Shown: positions 1 through 7,864 of the stretch, piece by piece
Position numbering within the stretch: the stretch's first letter is position 1
Layout of the letters: the number at the start of each line of letters is the position of its first letter
Assembly: GCF_022234545.1 (NCBI RefSeq)
Contig: NZ_JAIEUI010000014.1
Coordinates: forward strand, 62,001-126,000
DNA: 64,000 bases
Reading direction: 5' to 3'
Origin: Paenibacillus piscarius
GTDB taxonomy: Bacteria; Bacillota; Bacilli; Paenibacillales; Paenibacillaceae
Position numbers and translations under genes: made by a program
The notes under the pieces: generated by a model
Told to the model about the DNA's origin: nothing
What the model saw: only the letters and a program-made list of their open reading frames with translations
The model's database searches: none

Positions 1-347
1 TGCGCTTTGGGGGCCTTGGCCAGCCGGAGCGGGAACGCGATATTGTCATAGACCGTAGCCGAAGAGAGCAGATTGAAATGCTGATAGATCATTCCGATCT
101 TGCGCCGCTGCTCCTGCAGCTGGCCTTGACTGAGCGACGTCAGTTCCACACCGTCCACCCATACCTCGCCCTGCGTCGGACGCTCCAGCAGATTAATGCA
201 GCGGATCAGCGTGCTTTTGCCTGCACCGGAATGCCCGATGACCCCGAAGATTTCCCCCTTCCTAATTGACAGGCTCAGCCCGGAGAGGGCAACCGCCTGC
301 TTGCTTCCCTTGCCGTATACCTTGGTCAAATCCTTCAACTCTATCAA
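1..347 (-). CDS. metN: Methionine ABC transporter ATP-binding protein, 5' part only
   Basis: The first 115 residues of an ABC ATPase are visible; the gene runs off the left edge. A Walker A motif (GHSGAGKST) lies at residues 38-46 and the Q-loop (IYQHFNLL) at about 87-94. The family energises import of D/L-methionine with permease MetP and lipoprotein MetQ, which would lie outside the window. The TTG start at 347 follows AAGGGGGAC on the minus strand. The call rests on the MetN-like sequence after the Q-loop and on the SAM-I riboswitch directly upstream, which is the usual control of metNPQ in Bacillales. Other polar amino acid ATPases are similar, so the riboswitch carries much of the weight. 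Confidence 0.85.
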   Translation of the reverse strand, partial: MIELKDLTKVYGKGSKQAVALSGLSLSIRKGEIFGVIGHSGAGKSTLIRCINLLERPTQGEVWVDGVELTSLSQGQLQEQRRKIGMIYQHFNLLSSATVYDNIAFPLRLAKAPKA

Positions 348-381
348 TCTTTCCGTCCCCCTTCTACCCTTCACTTCATGC

Positions 382-420
382 AAAAAGAAAACCCCTTACG
401 ATCATGCAGATCGCAAGAGG
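382..420 (-). terminator. Riboswitch expression-platform terminator
   Basis: On the minus strand CCTCTTGCGATC pairs with GATCGTAAGGGG around a short loop, followed by TTTTCTTTTT. It lies between the SAM-I aptamer and the metN ribosome binding site. Confidence 0.9.
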
Positions 421-579
421 CCCTGTGTGTATAATGACAATGCCTTCTCATCTGCCAAATACCGCACCATCCGCGGCATTGTAGGAATTAGCACCATGAC
501 ATTTGGAGAAACAGCGCTGCTGTCTGCCAAACCGGTTGCCGGGCTTCATTGGGCCTATCCCTCCGCCGCTCTCGATAAG
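382..579 (-). promoter_or_regulatory. SAM-I (S-box) riboswitch leader of metN
   Basis: Read on the minus strand, the leader has the conserved S-box blocks in order: CTTATCGAGAG, GGAGGGATAGGCCC, AATGAAGCCCGGCAACC, GGTGCTAATTCC and GATGAGA. P1 pairs CTTATC (574-579) with GATGAG (447-452). The expression platform ends in an intrinsic terminator at 382-420. Known behaviour of the class: SAM binding stabilises P1 and lets the terminator form, shutting off methionine uptake. The remainder of the gene-free stretch (580-673) is AT-rich and probably holds the promoter; I could not fix a clear -35/-10 pair. Confidence 0.95.
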
Positions 580-673
580 ATATCAAATATAAGGTTATTT
601 ATTCCGTGTCATGTCAGAAGTTAATGTATGCCTAAGTATATTCCAGTTCCCGGTTTGTTGTCAAAGGTAAGTT

Positions 674-1420
674 TTAACGGCGGACGTGTCCCTCTTTGCG
701 GCTTCGGGCCGCTGTATGCTTATGCCACTCTTCATTGCTGTACCTGAATACGGCAGTCAGCGATTTGCAGACCATCTCCAGGCTCTGCTTCAGATCCTCC
801 AGATGGCTGTCCAGATCCTCCAGGCGGATTTTGTCGTGCAATCCCTGATGACGCTGCCAGAGATCATCCGTCATCTCGGCATTCATATAGTGAATCTCGG
901 CGTTACGCCGCTTGCGCAGATTATCCAGCGGTTCACGGTAGGAGATCCTGATCTGCTCAAGCTCCCCGGCCAGCGGAATCTCCGGCTTCAGCAGCGCGAA
1001 TTGCCGCAGCACCGTGAAGTAGGAGAAATGCGCTTTGACCTTAGCGGTATCAAGGGCATATTGGCTGTTCAGCACCGTGCCCAGCTTGTCCAGCAGCGAG
1101 AAGACCCGGATGAAGCCGTCCTTATAGAAATACACGTACCTGGCATACTCTCCCTGCTCCACGGATGACATATCGTCCATATAACCGGCCACCACCGACT
1201 TCCGGAAAAAGGCAGCCGCAAACCAGCTCTGCTCCAGCTCGTCCAGGGAAGAGATCAGGCCCCGCGTCCAGATCTCCTGCTTGCGGTATTCATGGTCATG
1301 GTCCTCATGCGTATTCATCTCCCTGCGCAGCATGGAGGCAGCCTTCGCCATGTGCTCCATGGCTTCGGCGAGTACCCCGCTGTTCACCCGGGGCGGTTCT
1401 CCCAGTAATGTCCGCAGCAT
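674..1420 (-). CDS. Stand-alone HEPN-fold protein (Cthe_2314-like)
   Basis: A 248-residue soluble, mostly helical protein. Residues 172-177 read RNAEIH, an Rx4H motif in a basic stretch (LRKRRNAEIHY), the signature of HEPN domains, many of which are metal-independent RNases. The overall sequence resembles the Cthe_2314-type HEPN family known from Firmicutes; that assignment is from memory. GGAGG seven bases before ATG 1420 fixes the start. It is co-directional with the UbiD-type gene 36 bp upstream and may be co-transcribed. No nucleotidyltransferase (MNT) partner is adjacent, so a classic HEPN/MNT toxin-antitoxin pair is not supported. The function is unknown. Confidence 0.65.
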   Translation of the reverse strand: MLRTLLGEPPRVNSGVLAEAMEHMAKAASMLRREMNTHEDHDHEYRKQEIWTRGLISSLDELEQSWFAAAFFRKSVVAGYMDDMSSVEQGEYARYVYFYKDGFIRVFSLLDKLGTVLNSQYALDTAKVKAHFSYFTVLRQFALLKPEIPLAGELEQIRISYREPLDNLRKRRNAEIHYMNAEMTDDLWQRHQGLHDKIRLEDLDSHLEDLKQSLEMVCKSLTAVFRYSNEEWHKHTAARSRKEGHVRR

Positions 1421-1456
1421 GTTTGGCCTCCTTGAAGCTTTGATTTAGACTGTCTG

Positions 1457-3229
1457 TTACACCAGAGGGAAATAGCGGCTCCAGTTACGGTCCACCTGCC
1501 TTGCAATGTCTTCGTCCGGCGTGAGCTCCTCCGGGTAGCCCGGCTTCATGCGGGCATCAATAATGATTGGCAATGATTGAACGATTGCCCCGCGCTGAAC
1601 CTTGGCGTCTGAATAGATATCATCCGCCGGATTGAAGCGGGTGAATACGGTCCACAGGAACCGGGTCTGGGTGCTGACAGCGTCCCTGGCATGGTCCACC
1701 AGCACCACCAGCGGCCAGGCGGTCCCGTTCTCCGCGAAGTGGGACACCAGCCGCTCCGGCAGCTCAGGGTCCTCTTCATAGGATGCACCGGAAACGGCTA
1801 AACATCCTCCGCAATAAGGTATAGCGGCGGTGATTGATGGAAGCAGCCCCTCCGTATAGTCATGCGGAAGCTGCCGCACCGGACTTCCGGTTCCGATCAG
1901 CACTGCTTTGCTGCCATGGTTAAGCCTGCCTCCGGTGTAATCCAGCGTATCCATAGACGTATGGGGTACAATAACCAGATCCGTCTGCGGGTTGAACCGC
2001 TCCAGCACGGTCTCCAGCAGCTTGGGGAAGTCCGTTAGCTCGACGGCTGCATTCGTCAGCAGCAGGCATTTGGTTAAGGAGAGCTGGCCTTCGCCCAGGA
2101 TACGGAAGGCGGCCGCCATAGACTCACGCGGGTAGCTCTCCCTGACGACAGCCGCAGCCAGTGAATGTGAGCCAGATTCCGAATAGGACCATAACGCTTT
2201 GACCGAAGGGATCAGCAGGGGATATACCGGAGACAGCAGCCGCTGCAGATAATCCTTGAGGTAATAATCCTCCTGGCGCGGCTTGCCGTTAATGGTCGCC
2301 GGATAGATGGCATCCTTGCGGTGCCACATCCGCTGGACATGCATCACCGGGAATTCATGCTGCAGGGAATAATAGCCGGACTGGCTGCCGTAGGGGCCTT
2401 CCGTTCTACGTTCATGCGGAGAGACCCGGCCGCGGATAGAGAATTCGGCCTCCGCCGGGATCTTATGGCCGCCCAGCGGGTCCTGCACCATCGGCAGCTT
2501 GCCGCCCAGCATCAGCGAGGCCAGCAGCAACTCGGGAATCCGCTCCGGGACCGGGGCTACAGCAGCAGCGATCAGGGCTGGCGGCCCGCCGATGAACACA
2601 GACACCGGCAGCGTCTCTCCGAGCAGCTCGGCCTGGGAGTGATGGAATCCGCCCCCTTTATGAATCTGCCAGTGAAGCCCGGCGGTGCTGTCATCATAGA
2701 GCTGAATCCGGTACATGCCGAGATTATGGTCATTCGGATTGGTAATATTCTCTGTGTAGACCAGAGGCAGTGTGAGGAATGGCCCGCCATCCTTAGGCCA
2801 GGCTGTAATGCGGGGAAGCTCCTTGAGCGGGTCCGCGCTGCAACAGACCCCAAGCACCGGGGCTTCGCCCTGCGGGATGTTCTTCGCGCCGGCCCGCAGC
2901 AGCTCCAGCAGCAGCTTCTTCTCCCGCCACAGCCCGGCCGGCGAAGGCGGAAGCAGGACTTCCATAGCGGCCGTCAGTGATTTCACCAGCTGCTCCGGCC
3001 GGGTCCCGAAGGCCTTGTTCACTCTGCGGACAGAGCCGAACAGATTGGTCGCCACCGGGAACGGCGTTCCCCGGACATTCGTGAACAGCAGCGCCGGCCC
3101 TTCCTCCTGGGCCACCCGGCGGTGAATTTCAGCAAGCTCCAGATGCGGATCGACCGGAGTATCAATCACGGCAAGATCCTTGTCCCTGCGGAGTTGTTCA
3201 ATCCATTGTCGTAAATTTGCGTATGCCAT
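1457..3229 (-). CDS. UbiD family prenyl-FMN-dependent decarboxylase
   Basis: 590 residues, the length of the long UbiD branch that includes menaquinone-pathway decarboxylases. Family features seen: N-terminal alpha/beta region, prFMN-binding stretch NLGMYRIQLYD (169-179, containing Arg174), a PAEAEF segment (259-264) and the EGPYG loop with Glu277. Characterised UbiD enzymes use an Arg and two acidic residues with prenylated FMN. Here the second acid of the EGPxG(E/D) loop is Ser282. The substrate cannot be inferred; no UbiX-like prenyltransferase gene lies in the window. The start ATG 3229 follows AGGAGG. The gene sits between ctaA and the HEPN gene, all on the minus strand. Confidence 0.8.
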   Translation of the reverse strand: MAYANLRQWIEQLRRDKDLAVIDTPVDPHLELAEIHRRVAQEEGPALLFTNVRGTPFPVATNLFGSVRRVNKAFGTRPEQLVKSLTAAMEVLLPPSPAGLWREKKLLLELLRAGAKNIPQGEAPVLGVCCSADPLKELPRITAWPKDGGPFLTLPLVYTENITNPNDHNLGMYRIQLYDDSTAGLHWQIHKGGGFHHSQAELLGETLPVSVFIGGPPALIAAAVAPVPERIPELLLASLMLGGKLPMVQDPLGGHKIPAEAEFSIRGRVSPHERRTEGPYGSQSGYYSLQHEFPVMHVQRMWHRKDAIYPATINGKPRQEDYYLKDYLQRLLSPVYPLLIPSVKALWSYSESGSHSLAAAVVRESYPRESMAAAFRILGEGQLSLTKCLLLTNAAVELTDFPKLLETVLERFNPQTDLVIVPHTSMDTLDYTGGRLNHGSKAVLIGTGSPVRQLPHDYTEGLLPSITAAIPYCGGCLAVSGASYEEDPELPERLVSHFAENGTAWPLVVLVDHARDAVSTQTRFLWTVFTRFNPADDIYSDAKVQRGAIVQSLPIIIDARMKPGYPEELTPDEDIARQVDRNWSRYFPLV

Positions 3230-3286
3230 ATAGGGTTCCTCCTCAAACAGGAACTTATGCTTGTCCCATTCCCCGTATCTGTATGA

Positions 3287-4225
3287 TTATCGTCTGCTGG
3301 CTCCTCCGCTTAACTGCCAGACGCGGACACTCATGTAACAGAGCACCCCGAACAGGCCGGAGATCAGCACAATATGGGACATCGCAGCGAATATGTAGAG
3401 CCGTTCATTATTTAACGTGAACACTACAGCCGCACCGCTGAACACCTGCATCAGGCAGAACAGCACGGCAGCCACTCCAAGCGTCCGGATCTCCCGCAAC
3501 TCCTTGTATTTCCAGAAGGCCAGATGCCCGAGAAGAGCCGTAAGCAGGAACAGAACCGCAGCCGCAATCCGGTGCACGAAGACGACACCTACACCGCCGC
3601 TCATCTCCGGAATCCATTGCCCGTTACACAGCGGCCAGCCTGAACACCCGCCCTGTGAGCTGGTGTGACTGACATACGCCCCGATATATACAACGATATA
3701 TGAATATACTGTAATTGCCCAGGTTAAGTTGCGGAAGCCTCTGCTGACCCGATGCCCTTCTCCTCTGTCCGCTTCCGGCGCGCGGGTGCCGTAGATCCGT
3801 CTGGCCCCGAGCGCCAGCATCAGCGAGCCGGCAAAGGCAATCAGCGAGAACCCCATATGCAGAGCCATAACGGCAGCCGACTGCGAGTTGACCACGGCAA
3901 GCGCTCCCATAGCACCTTGAATGATAACGAAGACAAGCGTCAGCATGGCATAGGCAAGCATATCCTTGCGCTGCCGGGCATACCGCCAGCAGGCGTACAT
4001 GGAGGCTACGGACAGCAGTCCGGCCAGTCCGCTGAACAGGCGGTGGGTATATTCAATCATGGAGCCTATGGTATAGGCCGGAATGAGCTTGCCATGGCAT
4101 AGCGGCCACTGGTTGCCGCATTCCAGACCCGATCCGGTCTTGGTCACCACCACCCCGCCGAACAACGCCAGAAACATAATGAGACAGGTCATATAACTGA
4201 GCCATTTCAATTGAAGTGTCGTCAA
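3287..4225 (-). CDS. ctaA: Heme A synthase
   Basis: A 312-residue polytopic protein with about eight membrane segments that oxidises the heme O C8 methyl group to a formyl group for cytochrome aa3 oxidase. From the chosen start the residues expected in Bacillus-type CtaA are present: Cys36/Cys43 in the first extracellular loop (ECGNQWPLC), Glu58 and His61 (EYTHR), His123, Cys194/Cys200, His218 and His284. The ORF begins at ATG 4240 but that has no ribosome binding site; TTG 4225 is preceded by GGGGGAT at good spacing and was chosen. The partner heme O synthase gene lies 13 kb away at 17129-18058 rather than adjacent. Confidence 0.93.
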   Translation of the reverse strand: MTTLQLKWLSYMTCLIMFLALFGGVVVTKTGSGLECGNQWPLCHGKLIPAYTIGSMIEYTHRLFSGLAGLLSVASMYACWRYARQRKDMLAYAMLTLVFVIIQGAMGALAVVNSQSAAVMALHMGFSLIAFAGSLMLALGARRIYGTRAPEADRGEGHRVSRGFRNLTWAITVYSYIVVYIGAYVSHTSSQGGCSGWPLCNGQWIPEMSGGVGVVFVHRIAAAVLFLLTALLGHLAFWKYKELREIRTLGVAAVLFCLMQVFSGAAVVFTLNNERLYIFAAMSHIVLISGLFGVLCYMSVRVWQLSGGASRR

Positions 4226-4296
4226 GATTATCCCCCGCATTATATAGGAATGAGTGCGTACAACTGCTTGGGACCGCTAACATATATCTTTGTAGC

Positions 4297-4335
4297 AAAA
4301 AACACCGCTTCTGCTCAGGTAGGGCGAAAGCGGTG
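4297..4335 (-). terminator. Intrinsic terminator after thioredoxin-like gene
   Basis: On the minus strand CACCGCTT (4328-4335) pairs with AAGCGGTG (4303-4310), followed by six T. The loop is long (17 nt). It separates the thioredoxin-like gene from ctaA. Confidence 0.75.
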
Positions 4336-4347
4336 CTGCCTGCTTCG

Positions 4348-4692
4348 TTACTTGTGGATACTGAGATATACCTCCAGCGCCCGGTTCAGGAAACTCTCAA
4401 TTTCCTCCCGGGACTTGCGGAGCTTGTTCACAAACCGGACCAGTTCCCGTCCGTCGGTATACGCGACAAAGCTTGGAATGCCCAGAATATTCTGTTCCTG
4501 GCTGACATCGCCTACGGCATCGACATCCACTTCAACCAGAGTAAGGCGGTCTGCATACTGCTGCTCCACCTCCGGCATGAACGGGTCAATGAATTTGCAG
4601 TCCGAGCACCAGTCAGCCTTGAATACAGCCACAGTCAGACGAGGCGACTGAATAGCGACCTGGAACTGGGCGGGTGAGCTGATTTTGTCCAT
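4348..4692 (-). CDS. Thioredoxin-like protein with CSDC active site
   Basis: 114 residues forming one thioredoxin fold without a signal peptide, so cytoplasmic. The active site reads WCSDCK with Cys29 and Cys32, instead of WCGPC of classical thioredoxin; the cis-Pro loop GIPSF follows at about residues 73-77. This argues for a thiol-disulfide role with altered redox potential, but the substrate is unknown. The start ATG follows AAGGGGTAACAG. It has its own terminator and sits between the MurJ-like gene and ctaA, so its neighbours do not indicate a pathway. Confidence 0.85.
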   Translation of the reverse strand: MDKISSPAQFQVAIQSPRLTVAVFKADWCSDCKFIDPFMPEVEQQYADRLTLVEVDVDAVGDVSQEQNILGIPSFVAYTDGRELVRFVNKLRKSREEIESFLNRALEVYLSIHK

Positions 4693-4806
4693 CTGTTACC
4701 CCTTCCCTTCTCTAAGACGGTTACACACGAGGCTTGCTCTTTAAGTGAAGCAAAATGTTCCGAATAAGTCAAATAAAAAAGACAAATTAAGACAATTATC
4801 ACATCA

Positions 4807-6435
4807 TTATTCTCCGGAACGTACACGGGCAGGCTGCAGCTTCATCAGTGGAGCCAGCACCTTACGCAGCGGACGGGGATACCCGGCGATTTCCTGGCTG
4901 CTGAGCACACCCAGAATAATCAGCAGAACCAGATAGATCAGCACTACGGCCGCGCCGACTACCAGACAGGTAATCAGGAAGGCCAGGCGGGCAGGTATCA
5001 GGTGAGTCATCATGATTCCCGCTTCATTCAGCCCATACCCGATCCCTGCCGAGGCGAGAACCGCAACCGCGAAGCCGCCCCAGCGCTTGCCGAGAATGGT
5101 GAAGGGAACAATTCGCTTCAGCATCCGCAGATTCAGCAGTGTGATGACAATGAAGCACAAGGCTGTAGAGCCGATTATGCCATAGATACCAAACAGCTGG
5201 CTGAACAGAAAGTTCGCTCCGAACTTCACAATAAGCCCGGCCAGCACGTAGTACATCGATATGCGCGATTTGCCCATACCGAGCAGAATCGAGTTGGTGG
5301 TCATCATCGTAATCTGAAAAATCGTCCCCAGCGTCAGCATCGCCACGATGCCGCTGCCGTCCAGCGATTTGAACAGCAGGCCGTTAACCGAGTAGGCAGC
5401 CACCACAAGAGAGACTACAACCGGTGTTCCCGTCAGAATGGAGACCCGCATGGCCAATGTGACCTGACGCTGCAGATGCTGCTCATCTTTACGCGCATAG
5501 GCGGCAGAGATAATAGGAATCAGCGAGGCACTAAGGGCAATCGATAATACCGGAGGAATCCCGGCAACACTCTGGGCACGGCTGCCAAAAATACCGAGTG
5601 CATTGGTCGCCTCCTTAAGGCCGATCTGTCCGCTAAGCAGCGGAACTATGAAGGTAGTATCAATAAAGTTCACCACCGGCACCGTTACAGAGGACAATAC
5701 AATCGGGATGGACAGCTTGAAAATATCTTTGTAGATGCCCAGCAGGGGCAGCCGGGCCTCACTCGACTCGTAGAGCGCGATCTTCTCCTCATTCCGCCGC
5801 AGCTTTCTTGCATAATACAGCATCACACCAAAGGCGGCGATGCTGCCCAGCACACTGCCGAAGGAAGCGCCTGCCGCCATCCAGGTATTGCTGTACCCCT
5901 GGCGCAGCAGAATGAAGGCCAGTAGAATCGCTGTAGATACACGGGCGATTTGCTCCACGATCTGTGAGATGCCGCCGGCCATCATATTGTTGCGCCCCTG
6001 GAAGTAGCCGCGCATCATCGCAATGGCAGGGAACAGGAGCAGCGCCGGGGCAATCGCCCGGATCGCCAGTGTGCTCTCGGGGACCTTGCTGGACGCTGCA
6101 TAATACGGAGCGGCTATGTAGAGGGTTACACTCATAAGCACACCTACAACCGCAGCAAAAATCAGGGCCGCCCGGTACACCTGCTGCGCTTCATGCGGGC
6201 GGTTGAGCGCATAACGTTCCGATACCATCTTGCTGAGCGTGCTGGGAATGCCGGCTGTTGCCAGCGGCAGCAGCAGCAGATATACATTGTTGGCCTGAGA
6301 GAACGCTGCGTTCCCGACATCATTGAATAAGTGCTCCAGCGGCACCCGCTGGGCAAGCCCGAGTACGCGTGCTACAAGCGCGGCGGCAGCCAGAATAAGC
6401 GTGCCTTTGACAAAAGACTCTTTCTTGGTGGACAA
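4807..6435 (-). CDS. MurJ/YtgP-like lipid II flippase of the MOP superfamily
   Basis: 542 residues with about 14 hydrophobic segments, polysaccharide-biosynthesis/MATE-like. The N-terminus (KGTLILAAAALVARVLGL) and the motif GIPSTLSKMVSER resemble Bacillus YtgP (MurJ), which moves lipid II across the membrane; SpoVB paralogs are the main alternative. A cytoplasmic loop near residues 205-225 is Arg/Lys/Glu-rich. The start is TTG 6435 behind AAGAAGGCG. It opens a minus-strand run with DUF456, HAD, two PBPs and a transglutaminase-like protein, consistent with envelope assembly. Confidence 0.85.
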   Translation of the reverse strand: MSTKKESFVKGTLILAAAALVARVLGLAQRVPLEHLFNDVGNAAFSQANNVYLLLLPLATAGIPSTLSKMVSERYALNRPHEAQQVYRAALIFAAVVGVLMSVTLYIAAPYYAASSKVPESTLAIRAIAPALLLFPAIAMMRGYFQGRNNMMAGGISQIVEQIARVSTAILLAFILLRQGYSNTWMAAGASFGSVLGSIAAFGVMLYYARKLRRNEEKIALYESSEARLPLLGIYKDIFKLSIPIVLSSVTVPVVNFIDTTFIVPLLSGQIGLKEATNALGIFGSRAQSVAGIPPVLSIALSASLIPIISAAYARKDEQHLQRQVTLAMRVSILTGTPVVVSLVVAAYSVNGLLFKSLDGSGIVAMLTLGTIFQITMMTTNSILLGMGKSRISMYYVLAGLIVKFGANFLFSQLFGIYGIIGSTALCFIVITLLNLRMLKRIVPFTILGKRWGGFAVAVLASAGIGYGLNEAGIMMTHLIPARLAFLITCLVVGAAVVLIYLVLLIILGVLSSQEIAGYPRPLRKVLAPLMKLQPARVRSGE

Positions 6436-6461
6436 GCTATTTCGCCTTCTTCACAATAAAT

Positions 6462-6947
6462 TTAATACCGTCCGATCCAGATAAAGAAGAGGACGACCAT
6501 AGCAATCTGCAGAATAATCTTGACAACCGTGCTGCTGAACAGCCCGAGCAGGGAGCCGAAGCTGACCTTAACCGCCTTGTTCAAGGCCGAGCCGGCTATC
6601 AGCTCCCCGATCAGGGCGCCCAGGAACGGGCCAAGAATCAGACCGAACGCCGGAATCAGAAACGGGCCGGCAATGATCCCGATGGTGCTGCCGATCACTG
6701 AGGCGCGGGAGCCGCCGAACTTCTTGACTCCCCACGCCCCGACCACATAATCGGCAACGAACAGCACAACCACAATCAGGGTCTGGGCAATCCAGAACCA
6801 CGGACCGAAGGGGTCGAAGGAGAAGAACCAGCCGTATACGAAGAACGCCAGGTAAATCGCGAGCGCGCCGGGCAGGATCGGATATACCGCTCCGGCCAGC
6901 CCGATTGCAAACAAAGCAATAATCAGAATCCAACCCAGGATCGTCAA
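6462..6947 (-). CDS. DUF456 family membrane protein
   Basis: About 161 residues, almost entirely hydrophobic, with glycine-rich helices (GIIAGPFLIPAFGLILGPF, GALIGELIAG) typical of DUF456 proteins such as B. subtilis YqgC. The function is unknown. TTG 6947 was chosen because AAGGAG lies 9 bases upstream; the alternative TTG 6956 directly abuts that AAGGAG. It lies 26 bp from the MurJ-like gene and is probably in the same transcript. Confidence 0.8.
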   Translation of the reverse strand: MTILGWILIIALFAIGLAGAVYPILPGALAIYLAFFVYGWFFSFDPFGPWFWIAQTLIVVVLFVADYVVGAWGVKKFGGSRASVIGSTIGIIAGPFLIPAFGLILGPFLGALIGELIAGSALNKAVKVSFGSLLGLFSSTVVKIILQIAMVVLFFIWIGRY

Positions 6948-6991
6948 TGCCTCCAACTCCTTACGTTCGGAATAAATAACTTAATGAACGA

Positions 6992-7771
6992 TTAAGCCCG
7001 CTTGGATACCCGTCCAGCCGGTGCCTCAGCTTCAGTCAGAATGAACCTCTGGATCACTTCTGCAATCCCGTCATTATTGTTCGTCGCGACAACCGCATCC
7101 GCTTCCTGCTTCACGACCTCCTGGGCATTGCCCATGGCCACGCCGAAGCCGGACTGCTGAATCGCCGCCAGATCGTTCAGGCTGTCGCCGACGGCCACGA
7201 CCTCTGACATCTTAATGCCCAGCAGCTTGCAGACCTCCAGAATACCTGATGCCTTGTTCACGCCAAGCGGATTAATCTCCAGGTTGAACGGCGAGGAGTT
7301 GGTAATTTCCAGCCCGCCCAGCTCCTGCAGCCGCATCAGCAGCTCATGGCGGATGTCATCATCCTCTGTAGAATAACCGAACTTCAGCCATTCCCGGCTG
7401 TCGATCTCTCCGTCCCAGGTATCCCGGTTGTACACTTCGTCCACCGAATACGCCCAGAACCAGATATCGAATTCTTCGGCGATCCGGTGCATCTGCTTCA
7501 CCAGCTCCACATCCATCAGCGACCGGCGGTACAGCTCGCCCGGCGCACGCCAGACCTCACTTCCGTTCACCATGATCATCGGAGTCTTCAGGCCAAGCTG
7601 CTCTGCATAAGGCATCGCACTGCGCGACGAGCGTCCGGTAGACAGGCAGACATGGACGCCGGCCTCCATCGCTTTGGTAATCCACTTCACTGTTAACGGG
7701 GTAATCTTCTGTTCATCATTCAGCAGGGTTCCATCCATATCCAATGCAAGCAGGCGGTATTTGGCAGTCAT
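6992..7771 (-). CDS. Cof-type HAD-superfamily phosphatase
   Basis: 259 residues. HAD motif I LALDMDGTL (nucleophile Asp11, acid Asp13), motif II with STGRSS, and motif IV GDSLNDLAA near residue 195 are all present, with a type IIB cap between. Members dephosphorylate small metabolites such as sugar phosphates or FMN; the substrate cannot be predicted. The ATG at 7771 has GGAGGGG six bases upstream, whereas the ATG at 7786 overlaps that site and has none. Confidence 0.88.
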   Translation of the reverse strand: MTAKYRLLALDMDGTLLNDEQKITPLTVKWITKAMEAGVHVCLSTGRSSRSAMPYAEQLGLKTPMIMVNGSEVWRAPGELYRRSLMDVELVKQMHRIAEEFDIWFWAYSVDEVYNRDTWDGEIDSREWLKFGYSTEDDDIRHELLMRLQELGGLEITNSSPFNLEINPLGVNKASGILEVCKLLGIKMSEVVAVGDSLNDLAAIQQSGFGVAMGNAQEVVKQEADAVVATNNNDGIAEVIQRFILTEAEAPAGRVSKRA

Positions 7772-7864
7772 CTGCCACCCCTCCATTCTTGTATGCTCTC
7801 CTTAGAGGGAGCATCTGTATATTTTGGTGTTACTGAGAATCCGTCAGACGTCCAGGTTATTATA

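Noticed and set aside
674..1420. HEPN/MNT toxin-antitoxin system
   Set aside because: No nucleotidyltransferase or other antitoxin gene adjoins the HEPN gene.
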